From Spirometra erinaceieuropaei (lineage: Eukaryota > Platyhelminthes > Cestoda > Diphyllobothriidea > Diphyllobothriidae): a stretch of DNA of 64,000 nt. The notes below the pieces were generated by a model. The model was not told where the DNA came from, searched no databases, and saw nothing but the letters and a program-made list of their open reading frames with translations. The stretch covers positions 578,282-642,281 of the forward strand of contig CACRXP010000089.1 in NCBI GenBank assembly GCA_902702965.1, read 5' to 3'. Both the position numbers and the translations under genes were made by a program. This document shows, piece by piece, positions 44,440 to 55,716 of this stretch; the stretch's first letter is position 1; each line of letters starts with the position of its first letter.

Positions 44440-47400
44440 AAGAGATTCGACCACATGAACTATAATGTCGCATAGATTGCGCAGCTCCAGCTAACTGGTG
44501 TTCGCGACAAAGCCTTTGGCATCAAATTAGTTAATCAAATACGTTTGCACATAAGACATTCGTACACATTTCAAAATGACATATACCTGTGATAATTTTC
44601 TTAGCCAGAGAAATCTTTTGTCGTGCAAAAAAACCGTTTTTGAAAAGGGGTTGATTGGGAGGTGGAATTCGAGTATAGTTGCAGGTGTCATCAAGCGCGT
44701 TGCAATTGACTTCTTAAAATATTTCTGCTTTCCACCTTCTTAGCATTAGTCTTATTTTAGTACTTTTTGCTTATGGTGACTAAAAGCACGCATCGCAACT
44801 ATTTATACGCTTAAAAAGTGGTGTATGCTGGTAGCTGCTACTCATAGGAATTGACTTAAAAACAAGTTGGGCAGTTGCGTACTATCCTACCGTTTTTTAA
44901 AATTCTCTGGTAAAATGACTTTGAGGAGGTTCCTGAGACGCAGCGGTATATCTGCGATATACACAGCTTTGTAGAGTCAAAAATCATCCGTTAGGTGTTC
45001 CTGTGAGTAATTTTAGGGCACAATACTGTAAAATAACCATATAGATATATAACAAATGCTTGTTTCCTTATGTTTAATTAAAACACAGCACCAAACCCGA
45101 ACTATGACTTTAGGCAATCTTGCATAGACAATGTAATGGATTGTTGTGATTATCCAAAATTTACCGTTCTAATGTGAGTCTACTAAATATAAAAACGAAG
45201 CGGCTTAAAACCGCGTCAGATTTTTCAGAAACCATGCCGCCAATACAGCATAAACTTTATCGCATTGTTATTGTTGTAGATCTACCCATAGATAACTCGA
45301 ACTCTAAACTAACATCGTTTTTCGTCATACAAATATCCTAGTGTCAAACAAATTTCCCACTATCGATAGATAAACTTCGTGGAACCAAATAAAGCATTTG
45401 GAAAATTTTCTTTAAAACCAGTGAGAAATGTAAAAGGAATCTACTGAATTTTGATTTTACTGTCAAGTTCGATGTTTGGTAACATTGGAAATAGGCGGGA
45501 AATGCGTACACTATTTTTCCTGTATTATAATATTAGTCAGAGTCCTACAGCCACCTCCTAATGCAGGGCAGCAGCAAATTGGAAATGTTGTAGTAGTCTG
45601 CTGGCTGGCCACATAACAAATCAATAGAACATTTGCATTTACCGCAATACTTTATCATAAGCTAGTGATAAATGATAGCCAAGATCACATTATTAAATCT
45701 GAAATCCAAGTTTGAGAAGTTTCGATACCAATCTAAATGGTCACCCATAAATTTGCAGTAAATATTCATAACAACTCACTAATCGGGCGTGTTTGAAAAT
45801 AAATATATTACCAGTTAATACGCTAATCAACCTATGTGGCAAAGGGCGGTTCCCGTTTGAGCTGGCTGCGGGCTTTTCCTTTTCTTCGGCGGTTTTTACA
45901 GGTCGCGTCAACCTTGCGATTGATGCACGATTCCTCCTAGCGCCTTGGTTTGGAAGACTATCGGCCTTAATTTGAGGTACCAAGGCCAAAATCACAAGTT
46001 TACTACCAGGCATGGGGGCGCTCATTATCAAGGGTGTGCATGTTCGTGTGAAACACACGGTGTAGTGCGTACTTGCCCATCGAAGGTTTTATAATCTTTG
46101 ACCAAAAAAGTTGCTTTATAGTCATCGAACTGGCTCGCAAACTCCCACATTGCGCACTGACCCGGTTTGGTGAAAATATGCAAAAAATCGATGGGCTGAC
46201 GTGATGAAATGCGCCAAAAAAATTAACAAACATTCAAGCGTAATATTAGGGTCAAGATAGTTGAAACTCCGCCTATCTGCTCTCTATTGTGTCATCAGTG
46301 CGTTTGTTCTTAATTAGAGATTCAATTCTTCAAAAACCTGAGCTTCACAATATTTTATAAACTTTTGATAATTTACGAGCTAGCCATAATCTATAGGGGT
46401 CTTCCCTTTAGTGTGAGCTGCTTCCTCGATGTGCGGCAAAGAACAAAGCACAGTTAAAATAAGTACCCCGTTAAAACGTATCCTTCTTATTAAGGAAATG
46501 ATTCGCGATCTAACTACTGTCAGTGATTGTAAGGCAATTTTTTCTTAACCAGCTTTCTCTGTTTGACTTCTTCGTTTCAAATGCTGTCTAGTTATTTGTT
46601 TTCTTCGGCGTTTGATCGCTTAGGTTTCAGACGCAAGGTACCATAACGACAGTTAAAAACCAAAGGATTTCATGAAATCCAGGTTTTTACGGGATACAGT
46701 CACCTAAAGTTGCCCATGGGTGCAGTTCAATGTTTTACGTCTTTTTTATACTTTTATCAAAAAATGATATTTTTATTTTTCAGAGTAGAAGAGATTAACA
46801 TAACATAAATAAATCAATGAACGGAGGTCTCCAAGCAAATAAATGATTGCACGAATACTTTAAGACAGCAAATTGCGCTTAGCAGCTTCATTAGTGTCGC
46901 ACTATTAACCTAACATTTGCTTAGAATAGTTCCTGGCACGAATTCTTAATATACGCTTACATTTTATTTCACAATGCAGCGCTATATCTGTTATTCTGAC
47001 CAATGAGACGTAAACAAACTTAGTCAACGAAATAATACGTGAAATTTAAATGATATCTTTTCAGCTGATATTATTTTCGTTTAAGGCATAGTCAATAATC
47101 TTTCAGAAATATGAGAGTTCGACCGTCATTTCCGACGATGTTCACCGTGAGCTCAAAAGCAAGGCGGAGCAGGGACAGTGACTTGAGCAACATCCACAAC
47201 ACTCTCTATTCCCCACTATCAAATTGGACCCGATGTCAAGACAGAACCAAGAAGGTTGGAGGCGCGGGAGGGCGCAGGTGAATACGACGGCTGAATCCGC
47301 GCCAAGGTAAACCACTACATTCCATTGCCCACAACACACACTTGACCAAGATTTTAACCAATAATGACAAACGAATGGAGGCGGGCGCGGCCACAGCCGC

Positions 47401-50400
47401 ACCTAGCGGTGCCATCACACTCGGCGCGGATCCTAAGAAATGGGAGTGCCATGAAGGCCAAATTATGAAAGACCCATTGCAGCCTGATTCTTAGATCACC
47501 AGTCAGCTAATTAAGAAAATATAAAACGAAGGGCGTTTGCAATTATGCCTACGAAGAACATGCACCGAGCGTCCATCAAAATGAGCCTTTGTAACAACAT
47601 CAATATATCCGAGTGTCCTTTTTTAAAGAACGGTTGATGGCAATGTGCAAAATGTCACCACAGTGATAAAGAAAGGGAGACCAGTATACATTCAGCGTGT
47701 TTACTTTCGATTTGCATATGTCCTTTTTAAATGAACAGCAGATAGAATGTTACCATAAAGTTAAAATTGCTAGTTTACTGATAGTGTTGGCTACTTAACG
47801 GTAATTGATCAAACAAACGCTTAAAATATTTCAGCAAGTAGATTGTCTTCAGAAAGTGCGCTTAATAGCAAAAACTTTTGGCAGTCGATAATTCCTCCTT
47901 TTACATATTTGGTCGCCACGTTGTACAAACTGTGTACGGTAGATAGTTAGGCGTTATAACATGGCGACCATAATAGAGATTATCAGTCTAAAGTACACAA
48001 TAAGTTTCAAAATGTTGATTGGCTTGACGTGTTTCATAGAAAATCATTAAATTAGACAGCAAAGAATTTAAGTCAGTGCACTACTTGTGAATTTATTATT
48101 GGGAGATGCCAGTCACTATTTACGTCAGGCAGTGTATTATGCTACAGTTAACTACGGATTTCTTCCATATGATTGGATGCGTTTCTCTACTGATAGCATT
48201 ATTTAAAATTCTAGTGATTGTAATTTTAAAATGCGACATTTTTGGGTAAATTTACTGGTTTAGATAAAACGAAAGTATTGTATTAAAATCAGAGTTGTAT
48301 GGTTGGAAATTTAGTGTTGTAATATAAAAGTGCAGAGCATCATCGATCGCCAAACATCCAAAGGGCCAGGCATATTAACACACACTATAATCAATCTGCA
48401 AATTGTCACGCATGGGGTGGCGATTCGAGTCGTTGTGAGGCATCATGTACAATTAGTCGGGTACTTTGCAGATGGCGACAATCATCGGAAATATCCTAAC
48501 GATTATTTCAAGGGTAACCGGATTTTAGTTCTTAGAGAAGGAGTAGGTTCCTGTTCAAATTTCAATGCAGAATACGCGATTATAGTAAGGTTTAGAAAAT
48601 GTTCGAAACAATTAATCGCATACCCGTACATTCCGCAATGGGTCTCTAATAAGACATAGGCAGAATCTTTGGATAATGTTTATTTAGTCAATAGGCTAAG
48701 CTTTCAATTTGTAGATCACTGCAAAGAAATGTATGTCCGGGTGCAAAATTAATCGCCAGTTGCCCAAAGTTTCATCAAGTTCCCGTTTTAAGCAATTCGC
48801 AACCTGTCTTATGGCAATAATGATTTATAGGGTTTTTAGATAGTAATGTACCGAATGAAATATGCTGGGTAGTTGAGCAAACACTTGGGAAGCTTAACCT
48901 CAAGTCAAATGTTTGCTCTGTATCCACAAATGCCTATCACTGGTTTTACTCCGTCGGACAAGTATAACAACAAATAAAGTTTAAAAATCAATTTGCTGAC
49001 AACAAAACCGACTGTTAACCAAATTTTATACAAGTCCTTGTCTTACCTACGCAGATATGCATGGTAGCTTCCGACCGGCAAGTAGCTACTTGAATCGTTG
49101 TGGAGCGTATTATGTAATCAATCTTTGAAAAACATGGACTTAAAAAACATACATGCATGACGATAGTTGAGTTATAAATATCCTAATTTTGTACAGCATT
49201 TTGATGCCAAATTTATATGTGTGGACACGTGCCTAGAAATGATAGGTTATAAAAAAATGTCATTAAGACAAATGTCATGTTTATGCAAACAAAGTCTTCT
49301 CGCGTACGTTGAATTTTCGAGTTCCGGACGTATGCTTGCCAATAACGTTTTTTATACCTAACATAACATAACTTCTAATTGTCAAATCATTTAAAATTAA
49401 GTCTCGTGATAAATATAATTCTAAAAGCTGTCCGGTTCGTTAGATTTGTGTGAACTTACGGCTGTATTATGGTTTTGGTTACTGACAGAATATTATGGAA
49501 TACTACTGTATACCATCATATAAACGGTAGCAATCTTCGACGAGTTTTATATGCATGACAATTTGAAACTTAATGAAATATTTCTTCGGTATGAATTTCA
49601 AACAGGCACGTACAGCAGAGCCTACCTGTATCTGCAATTTTTGCGGCAGGTCGGCTTGGCATATCCCTGATTTCTCTTTAATGCGAAAATATAAAATTTT
49701 TCCTTAATCTGTCTTAAGACACCTTCTAGGTTGCGGTCACTACGCGTACCCCAAAACATCCCTTCGCTTACTTGTTCAGACGCAAATAGCTCGGGCATTG
49801 TGCTATTTGGTAACAGCCTATATTGAGCGGGAGAAACGTGACCTGCGCGGACATATAGACCGCGTGGTCAACCGCAACCCATCCAGTTGTAACCCTCCTA
49901 CATTGCGTTTTTTTATTTTGTCATTATTATTGATTGGTCCGTGCACATCAACCAACGGCTCCGATGTTTTGTAATGATATTTCTTTGCAAACCTAACTGC
50001 TACATACTTCTTATTTGTCATCAGTGTAATGCAGTAAGCGGTTGCAGTTGAGGAGCTTTCACAAAATTGCTTGGTCCGCGAAAAATCTGTTGTAAATGCA
50101 TCATTTTTATTAAAATTTAATTCACTCGACGCCTCAACTATCAACCGTTAATTAAGTGCACTTGATTTACCTAACAAATATGGCTGCTGTACAATAGAAA
50201 AATGTGGGATCCATGTGATAATTTGATTTTCGTAATCTGTTTGAATAAGACACGGATTTTTCGAACTTATGTCCTCGAAATTACCAAAAGCACACTATGT
50301 AGTTTCGGATATTATCCACGTGTTAGCTTGTATCACAAGAAAAAATGGCTGCAGAAAGTGTTTGCTGTTCCATTTGACGTTTTTCAACTGTTTAGCTTGA

Positions 50401-53050
50401 AATTAAAACGTGCAGCACAAATGAATGGCCTATAATTTCGCTAAATTTGCATTCGTCCTTCGAAATCTATTGAAAAATGGCTTTTTTACATATCCTCCAT
50501 GAAGTGTAAACTAACATCGTTCTACTTACGACTAAGAGGAAATCGAGTCCTAGTTATTACTAAAAGTTATAAATAAGTGGGACAACAATTTATTGCATAA
50601 GGCTACGGCATGGATCTTCAGTAGACCTTGTTCATATCAATGTCCGTATGCGTAACCTTGTCCCCTCTTTAGCCAATTCTGAATTAATCATCACGCTCTT
50701 TCATATGAGAAATGTTCTACGCAGGACGCAATTCCAAAATCAAAGAACATGATCATGCTGTTAAAAATTTCTTTTCATGAAACCGGAGTTATAAAGCGGT
50801 TAGGGACCATTGGAACGAATCATCTAATACACCACCTACAACAACACGCGCATTCAACGAACGGGCGCAAATATTCCAGCGGACTGGCAACGCCTCCAAC
50901 GCCAATAAACTTGCTGCGCCAAAAAACCAGTGTACGACCTTGTTAGTCAGGATTTCGTAACAACATCATTCGTCGACAGCCCCTGGAAATCCTAGAGACG
51001 TGCATCTATAGAGGTTGGTGTATCGTAATCTCCTATACAACGCATCATGTGTGATATTGGCTAGCACCCATATCGTCCGCGTGTACTCCCCCATTCCAAT
51101 CAAGATTATGGAAGCCGGCATATTCAATCATTTGAAATGTTTGTGACTGCGCACAAAGATTTTTCTGACTTTTTGAATCACATTAATTGATCGGAAGAAG
51201 CCTGCTCTAAACTGAATGGGCGGTTGAAAAACGACATGCCTGCATCTCTTGGTCAGGTCCAAATCCACATGATATCACTACAGAGGCTTGATTTGTCTGG
51301 TTTCGCTGTTTGGAATGTGAGCTACAGCACAGGCCTAATGATAAGTTTTTCTTTGACAATTCAATGCTTGCCGAGGCATATCTAAAATCTTAGATGAAAA
51401 GTTGTTGCCTAAACTGTCTCAAGGTGCAGGTTGCGCTTATTTTTTCCCTCAGTAAGATAGCACCCCATCTTGCTATGGTGGCTCTGATCAAAAGTAACTA
51501 AGCAGATAGATGGATAGGCAGCTGGGTGCCACGAAATGCCTGCTAGTTCCACAGACTTTATTTCTCCAGATTTCATGTTTAAGCAAATTCATTATATTCA
51601 GTGAGGTTTGTTAAGGGACATTATAGTTTCCTCTACTATATCCAGCAAACATAGAATTTAATCACCTGAACTAAATACGCCCCGAATGTTTTAAACGCCT
51701 ATAGAAATATTTAAGGTTATGTCAAGAAATTTCGGCTACAAGCATCACTTCTCAACTTTACCGCAACAACTCTTGAAAAAGAACGCGTATTTTATCGCTT
51801 GTTTGCAAATGTATGTCTACTTTTAATCCAGGGTATTTTATTCTTTTGAAACTTTTAATGTATTTTTACTCACAATAAAGAACTGTCATGTTGAGTTAAA
51901 CTGCTTTCCATCCAAAGTAATATTTTTGACACGCACGAACTAATTTGATTCAACAAAAAGCGATATCTTCCTGCCTCATGTCTCCCCTCATTCGAGTGGT
52001 CTATATTTACCAGCTCAGGGAAAATGACACCGCAAGGCACATAAGCGGCAAACAACCAGTCATCAGTATACATTTTTTGCAAAACGACATTTTTCGGACG
52101 CCGATCGTTAATGTATTTATTATCAAGTTATTCCTTTATATTATTTTCGCTAGTGACTAAAGGCAAAAAACCAAATTATTTTGTCTATATGTGTGATTCA
52201 AATAGCTTTGTTTTGTTGAAGGAGAATGAATATGCTCATAAAATTGATATATTTAAGTGGAAAAGATTCAGGGTGTTAACCACCCTAAAAGAATTATTAA
52301 AGCCTACTTTAACTCAGCCAATGAGATCACAGCTTATTGCGTGTAGAATGTCGTCGATGATGAAAATTATTGGTAAGATTACATGAAAACTGACAATGTC
52401 GAATAACTAACTCTATCGCGCCGCTTACCGTGGAATGATTATGAACAGATAGCTTTGGTAAAAATGTGTATGATATTAAGAAAATAGTGTTCATAATTTC
52501 CATTTGGACAAATAAAGGTTGCAAGTAACGCTTCGTTACAATATTATTTGCCTGAGGATTTGATTTAATCAACCAACTCAACATTTTGCGGCGTCGACTG
52601 ATTTGTCCGTAACTGCGCTAGATCCTGTAAAGAATTTTAGAGGTTTCAGGACACGACTGTACTCCGTTCGAATTCACTGCCAGGTGGCGCCAATTGTTTT
52701 TCTGTGGACTCGGGGAAATTCGGACTTCAACGGACACGAATATTGCGAACGTAGACGTTTGACCACTCGTTGCTAATGGTAAAAGCGGACTCCAAATTCC
52801 AAACAACGGTCCGCTCAAAGGCATCTGGTTTGACTAGCTTTAAATTTTCGCGTAAAATGACGGTCGTAAGGCATAAAATATTTGGAATTTAGTCCTACGA
52901 CCAAAATGTAATCAAGAAAACCGTTGCGAATTTATAAACTTCAGCGTTAATGTTTCTTCTAAACAGGGTAAATAATCACACTCAGGGCATGCAAATGAAT
53001 ATTATTGGAAGTAAAATTATAAAAGAGCTGAACTGCCAAATCATTGTCAT
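44440..53050. other. Long spacer without recognisable genes
   Basis: No gene family recognised in 8.6 kb. Patches with slightly coding-like composition are 45800-46000 (minus strand, Arg/Ser/Pro-rich frame), 47140-47440 (GC-rich, two overlapping minus frames of 60 and 86 codons) and 48330-48659 (plus, 109 codons). None has start, splice or domain support. They may be worn repeats or isolated exons. Confidence 0.35.
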
Positions 53051-53114
53051 AGCTGTTATTGCCGTTTTGGGATATAGTTGCGAAAGTTCAAATTGTAAAA
53101 GTCAAAAAGCATTT

Positions 53115-53153
53115 GGCTAGCATACGTCTGGTTTGATAAATTCTCATCAGGTC
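53115..53153 (-). ncRNA. Degenerate hammerhead, sense 3' end of PLE family A copy 3
   Basis: The minus strand reads CTGATGA, GAATTTATC, then AAAC instead of GAAA (one base lost), a stem III segment CAGACGTATGC, TA, GCC. The CUGAUGA box is intact but loss of the essential G after stem II should kill it. Stem I GAC/GCC is also weakened. Confidence 0.5.
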
Positions 53154-53299
53154 TGTACATATATATGGCTAATGAAGTAACAAATAAAAAGATATAGACA
53201 AGTAGATAATCATGCTGTAGCTCGAGTTTTGGGACGGGATGGAGAGAGGAGATAAACATCACAATTTCAGTCAGCGCCAGAGAGAAGGCAGGTCCCGTC

Positions 53300-53515
53300 G
53301 ACGGTAATTACATGCGAGTGGCTGGCTTGGTGGCTTTGAGGTATGGCAACTGTAAGACCGGTATGAAGTTCTTCTGTGAGCATTGGACCGGTCCGCGTAG
53401 CCTGATTGCAGCGCCTTTGCCGTAGCCAACAAGCGCTTCCCAAGTATTTTTAAAAAAGATTGATGAGACTCTATAAATCACTCTGAAGGCCTCTGTGGCG
53501 TCTGCACGGCGGATG
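53300..53515 (-). pseudogene. PLE family A endonuclease C-terminal scrap
   Basis: On the minus strand, pieces in shifting frames read EAFRVIYRVSSIFFK, then the GYGKGAAIRLRG and SQKNFIPVLQLPYLKA blocks. These match the last part of the copy at 41.1-41.3 kb (EAFRVTYGVTSIFFF; TAKAAAIT-type and AQKNFIQVPQLPW-type segments). The YIG catalytic part is not included. Non-functional. Confidence 0.6.
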
Positions 53516-53562
53516 CTTGCCCGTGCCTTTTAACTTATAACGTTAATAGTCATAATGCGCAT

Positions 53563-53602
53563 GTCCGAAGAGTATTTATCAAAAGCAGACGTTTGCTCTC
53601 TA
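53563..53602 (+). ncRNA. Degenerate hammerhead in inverted arm of PLE family A copy 3
   Basis: The order is CCGAAGA, GTATTTATC, AAAA, GCAGACGTTTGC, TC, with the stem I partner changed to TCT. The first core positions are altered, but stem III (GCA...TGC) is still pairable. It is the inverted partner of 53115-53153. Confidence 0.45.
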
Positions 53603-53799
53603 AATTGCCTTTCAAAGCTTACAAATAATTTACTTTGACGAATTGTGAACAACGCGGTGCCTAAGTGGGATTTGAATTCATGGCAGCAATGGGTGGCTTT
53701 AGTATAGCTGACACTCTAGTCACCTGAGATACGAGCCCCCACCTGAGAACACATATGAAATCTGCCGTAACACCTATGAATTACGTGGCCCTAGTTAAC

Positions 53800-54050
53800 T
53801 CCAGATATATTACTTAGGAGATCCTGCTTGGGCAGTCAGCTTGCTGTATCAGATTTTGTGGATTCAGACGTTGCAGTAGGTTGGAGGGGTAAACTAGACC
53901 CAAATTTTATTAAATTGGCGTCGTCCAGTGGGGCCTCTTTACTCAGGTGGCTAGAGCTTTGGCTGTATTCAAGCCTCCCTCTTCTGTCATGGCTTCGAAT
54001 CTCACTAAGGTACGGGGTTTTTCACAGTTGGATCAAAGTGAGATCGTTGT
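53800..54050 (+). repeat. tRNA-derived SINE-like repeat, copy 4
   Basis: Box A-like TTACTCAGGTGG (53939-53950) and box B-like GCTTCGAATCTC (53992-54003). Upstream homology with copy 2 includes ATTACTTAGGA-ATCCTGCTTGG, CAGACGTTGCAGTAGGTT and GTCGTCCAGTGGGGCC; downstream it includes TTTTTCACAGTTGGATCAA. Both boxes deviate from consensus, so it is an old copy. Confidence 0.5.
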
Positions 54051-54335
54051 TAGAAATGACGAAACGGTGACGGTTCACGATTTCTGGGCTCTAGGCCAGG
54101 CAATTAGAAAGAATGCAGTTGTCTGACGTGCTGTAGAAAGTCATATAAAGCCTGCCGGAGGACCGCTATGTTGTCAGAAATTCTAGAAGACGAGCAACTT
54201 ACCCCTATATTGGTGCACGCGCTGATGTTTCTCGCATTTATACGACTGGTACTTAATCACGGTTTAGCTTCGTATGAAAAGTGCACGTAAAATAGATCAC
54301 TGTAATCCGAGAAAAATGAAGTGCTTACCGGGTCA

Positions 54336-54475
54336 TGGGAATTGTATTGCTGACTCTGCGGAGAGCTTGGTCGGCTCGACATTATCGAAGCGTTTATTGC
54401 GAAAATCGATCAAAATTTTCATAAACGGCCAAATTAATTGATCTGGTGAACACTTCTTTTTTCTCACATTATCGA
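54336..54475. repeat. Worn inverted repeat related to family D arms
   Basis: The left half holds GAGAGCTTGGTCGGCTC (54362-54378) and AAGCGTTTA, matching the reverse of the right arm of the 18.06-18.55 kb mini-element. The right half holds TTAATTGATCTGGTGAAC, resembling TTAATTAACCTGTTCCGGTGAGC of that arm. The two halves nearly abut. Short and decayed. Confidence 0.3.
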
Positions 54476-54479
54476 CCTA

Positions 54480-55585
54480 GATCTCTTACGTTTACTAATC
54501 TGAAATCAACATAAACATAAATGAGTAAGGATATCTCCATCATGAGTTTGTCTAACTTTTGCCCCAGTCCTATTGCCAAATAATTGCAAGGGCTAATTCA
54601 TACTCGACGCTTGTAACAGCTACAAATGCGGGCTAGGATTAACCTCCAGGGACCCTGTGACAAGCTGCCGTCCATCGGACGAGGAGTCTCCGCCGTCGTC
54701 TTTGCTGGACCACTGTGTTCGCAGCCCCTCGTGGACAATCGTCCCCAGACCCGGTTTATTTTTGTAATAAGGCTTCCCTGTTAGTTTATTTGTGCATAGT
54801 TCGTCTAGTATGCAGGAACCACCAAAAATCTCCCTTTCTTCTGCCCGCCTCCGTAATGTCATTCAGCTTCGTTACTGTGTGAAGCGTTTGCATCGTCTAA
54901 GTTTCCACTTTATTTTTCTGCTCTTGTGTTCTGTATGTTTTCCAGTGTGCATCAATAGCAAAGCTATCTTTTTGTCTGCAATACGAAACTGAACGTTTGG
55001 CTTTAGTCTGCTGTAAATTTCAGCAATTGAAATTGTGGTTATAACTAACTGTTCTGATAAGGCCTGTTTAAGATACACGAGTACGTGATATCAGTCTTGG
55101 GGATGATTCACTTTTGGATTCTAGATTTTGAGTTATCGTCAGTAGGCGCGATTTGGACATCGCCGTAGGAGGTATAAGCACAGGAATGCGCCACTGACGC
55201 AATATAAATTCAACAAAGAGATTTGAAATATCGCGTAAAGTCACCAGGGCGTGTATGAGCATTAACACATGGCAGATACTAGTCGAAAGCTATCGTATAC
55301 TATAATACCACGGTGATGTTAAAAAATCTTCTCATAATGGCTTTTGTTCTTATTTTGTTATTGAGCCATTTAAAATTATAAGGAAATAGGCAAGTGCTAT
55401 GGTGACTAATTAATCTTTATCTGCTTACAATACCAGTGAAAATAAAATGTTTGGTTTTTTAGAAGACGTCGAATAACTTTTATGAGCGATATATTATTAA
55501 TTTCCAACATTGCTTGATTAACTAACAAAACCACATTTGGTTTTTAAATCGTGCCAACTGTAGGAATTCGGCTTTTGCCCCAGAC
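54480..55585. other. Spacer without recognisable genes
   Basis: No family recognised. A GC-richer patch at 54620-54862 holds an 80-codon minus-strand frame with a Ser/Asp/Gly-rich tail. It could be a linker exon or chance. Confidence 0.35.
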
Positions 55586-55647
55586 AATATAGCTACATTG
55601 AAGCAGTGTTTTCCCGGGATAAATTTGAACAAGGCGAAGGCGACAAA

Positions 55648-55702
55648 GCATGCAGAATTTAATGACGTCATAAATTTCGAGACCTCTCATTCAGCTGCAA
55701 AG
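55648..55702 (-). ncRNA. Variant hammerhead-like fold, inverted left arm of PLE family C copy 2
   Basis: The minus strand reads TTTGCAG, CTGAATGA, GAGGTCTC, GAAA, the TTTATGACGTCATTAAA stem III, TT, CTGCATGC. The extra core A is the same as in the other arms. Stem I is shorter here (5 bp, TGCAG/CTGCA) because GTG has become TTT. Confidence 0.45.
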
Positions 55703-55716
55703 GGTCAGAGGACAAC

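Larger units (their letters stand above)
53056..53650 (-). mobile_element. 5'-truncated Penelope-like element family A with inverted arms, copy 3
   Basis: A minus-strand fragment holds the family A C-terminal coding remnant, its 3' UTR and a hammerhead at 53115-53153. At its right end an inverted second hammerhead (plus strand, 53563-53602) is followed by CTAAATTGCCTTTC, the family's usual downstream string. This mirrors the copy at 6.2-7.1 kb in the opposite orientation. No reverse transcriptase remains. No clear target duplication. Confidence 0.65.

Noticed and set aside
45741..46058. 105-codon minus-strand frame rich in Arg, Ser and Pro
   Set aside because: It looks exon-like in composition, but no consensus splice pair or domain supports it.
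48330..48659. 109-codon plus-strand frame
   Set aside because: No family resemblance, surroundings are AT-rich without promoter or splice signals.
49818..50144. 108-codon minus-strand frame
   Set aside because: The C-terminal Arg-rich run looks coding-like, but there is no domain and no splice support.
51430..51530. Near-palindrome around GATAGCACCCCATCTTGCTATGG
   Set aside because: The arms are short with mismatches, and no repeat elsewhere in the window supports a function.
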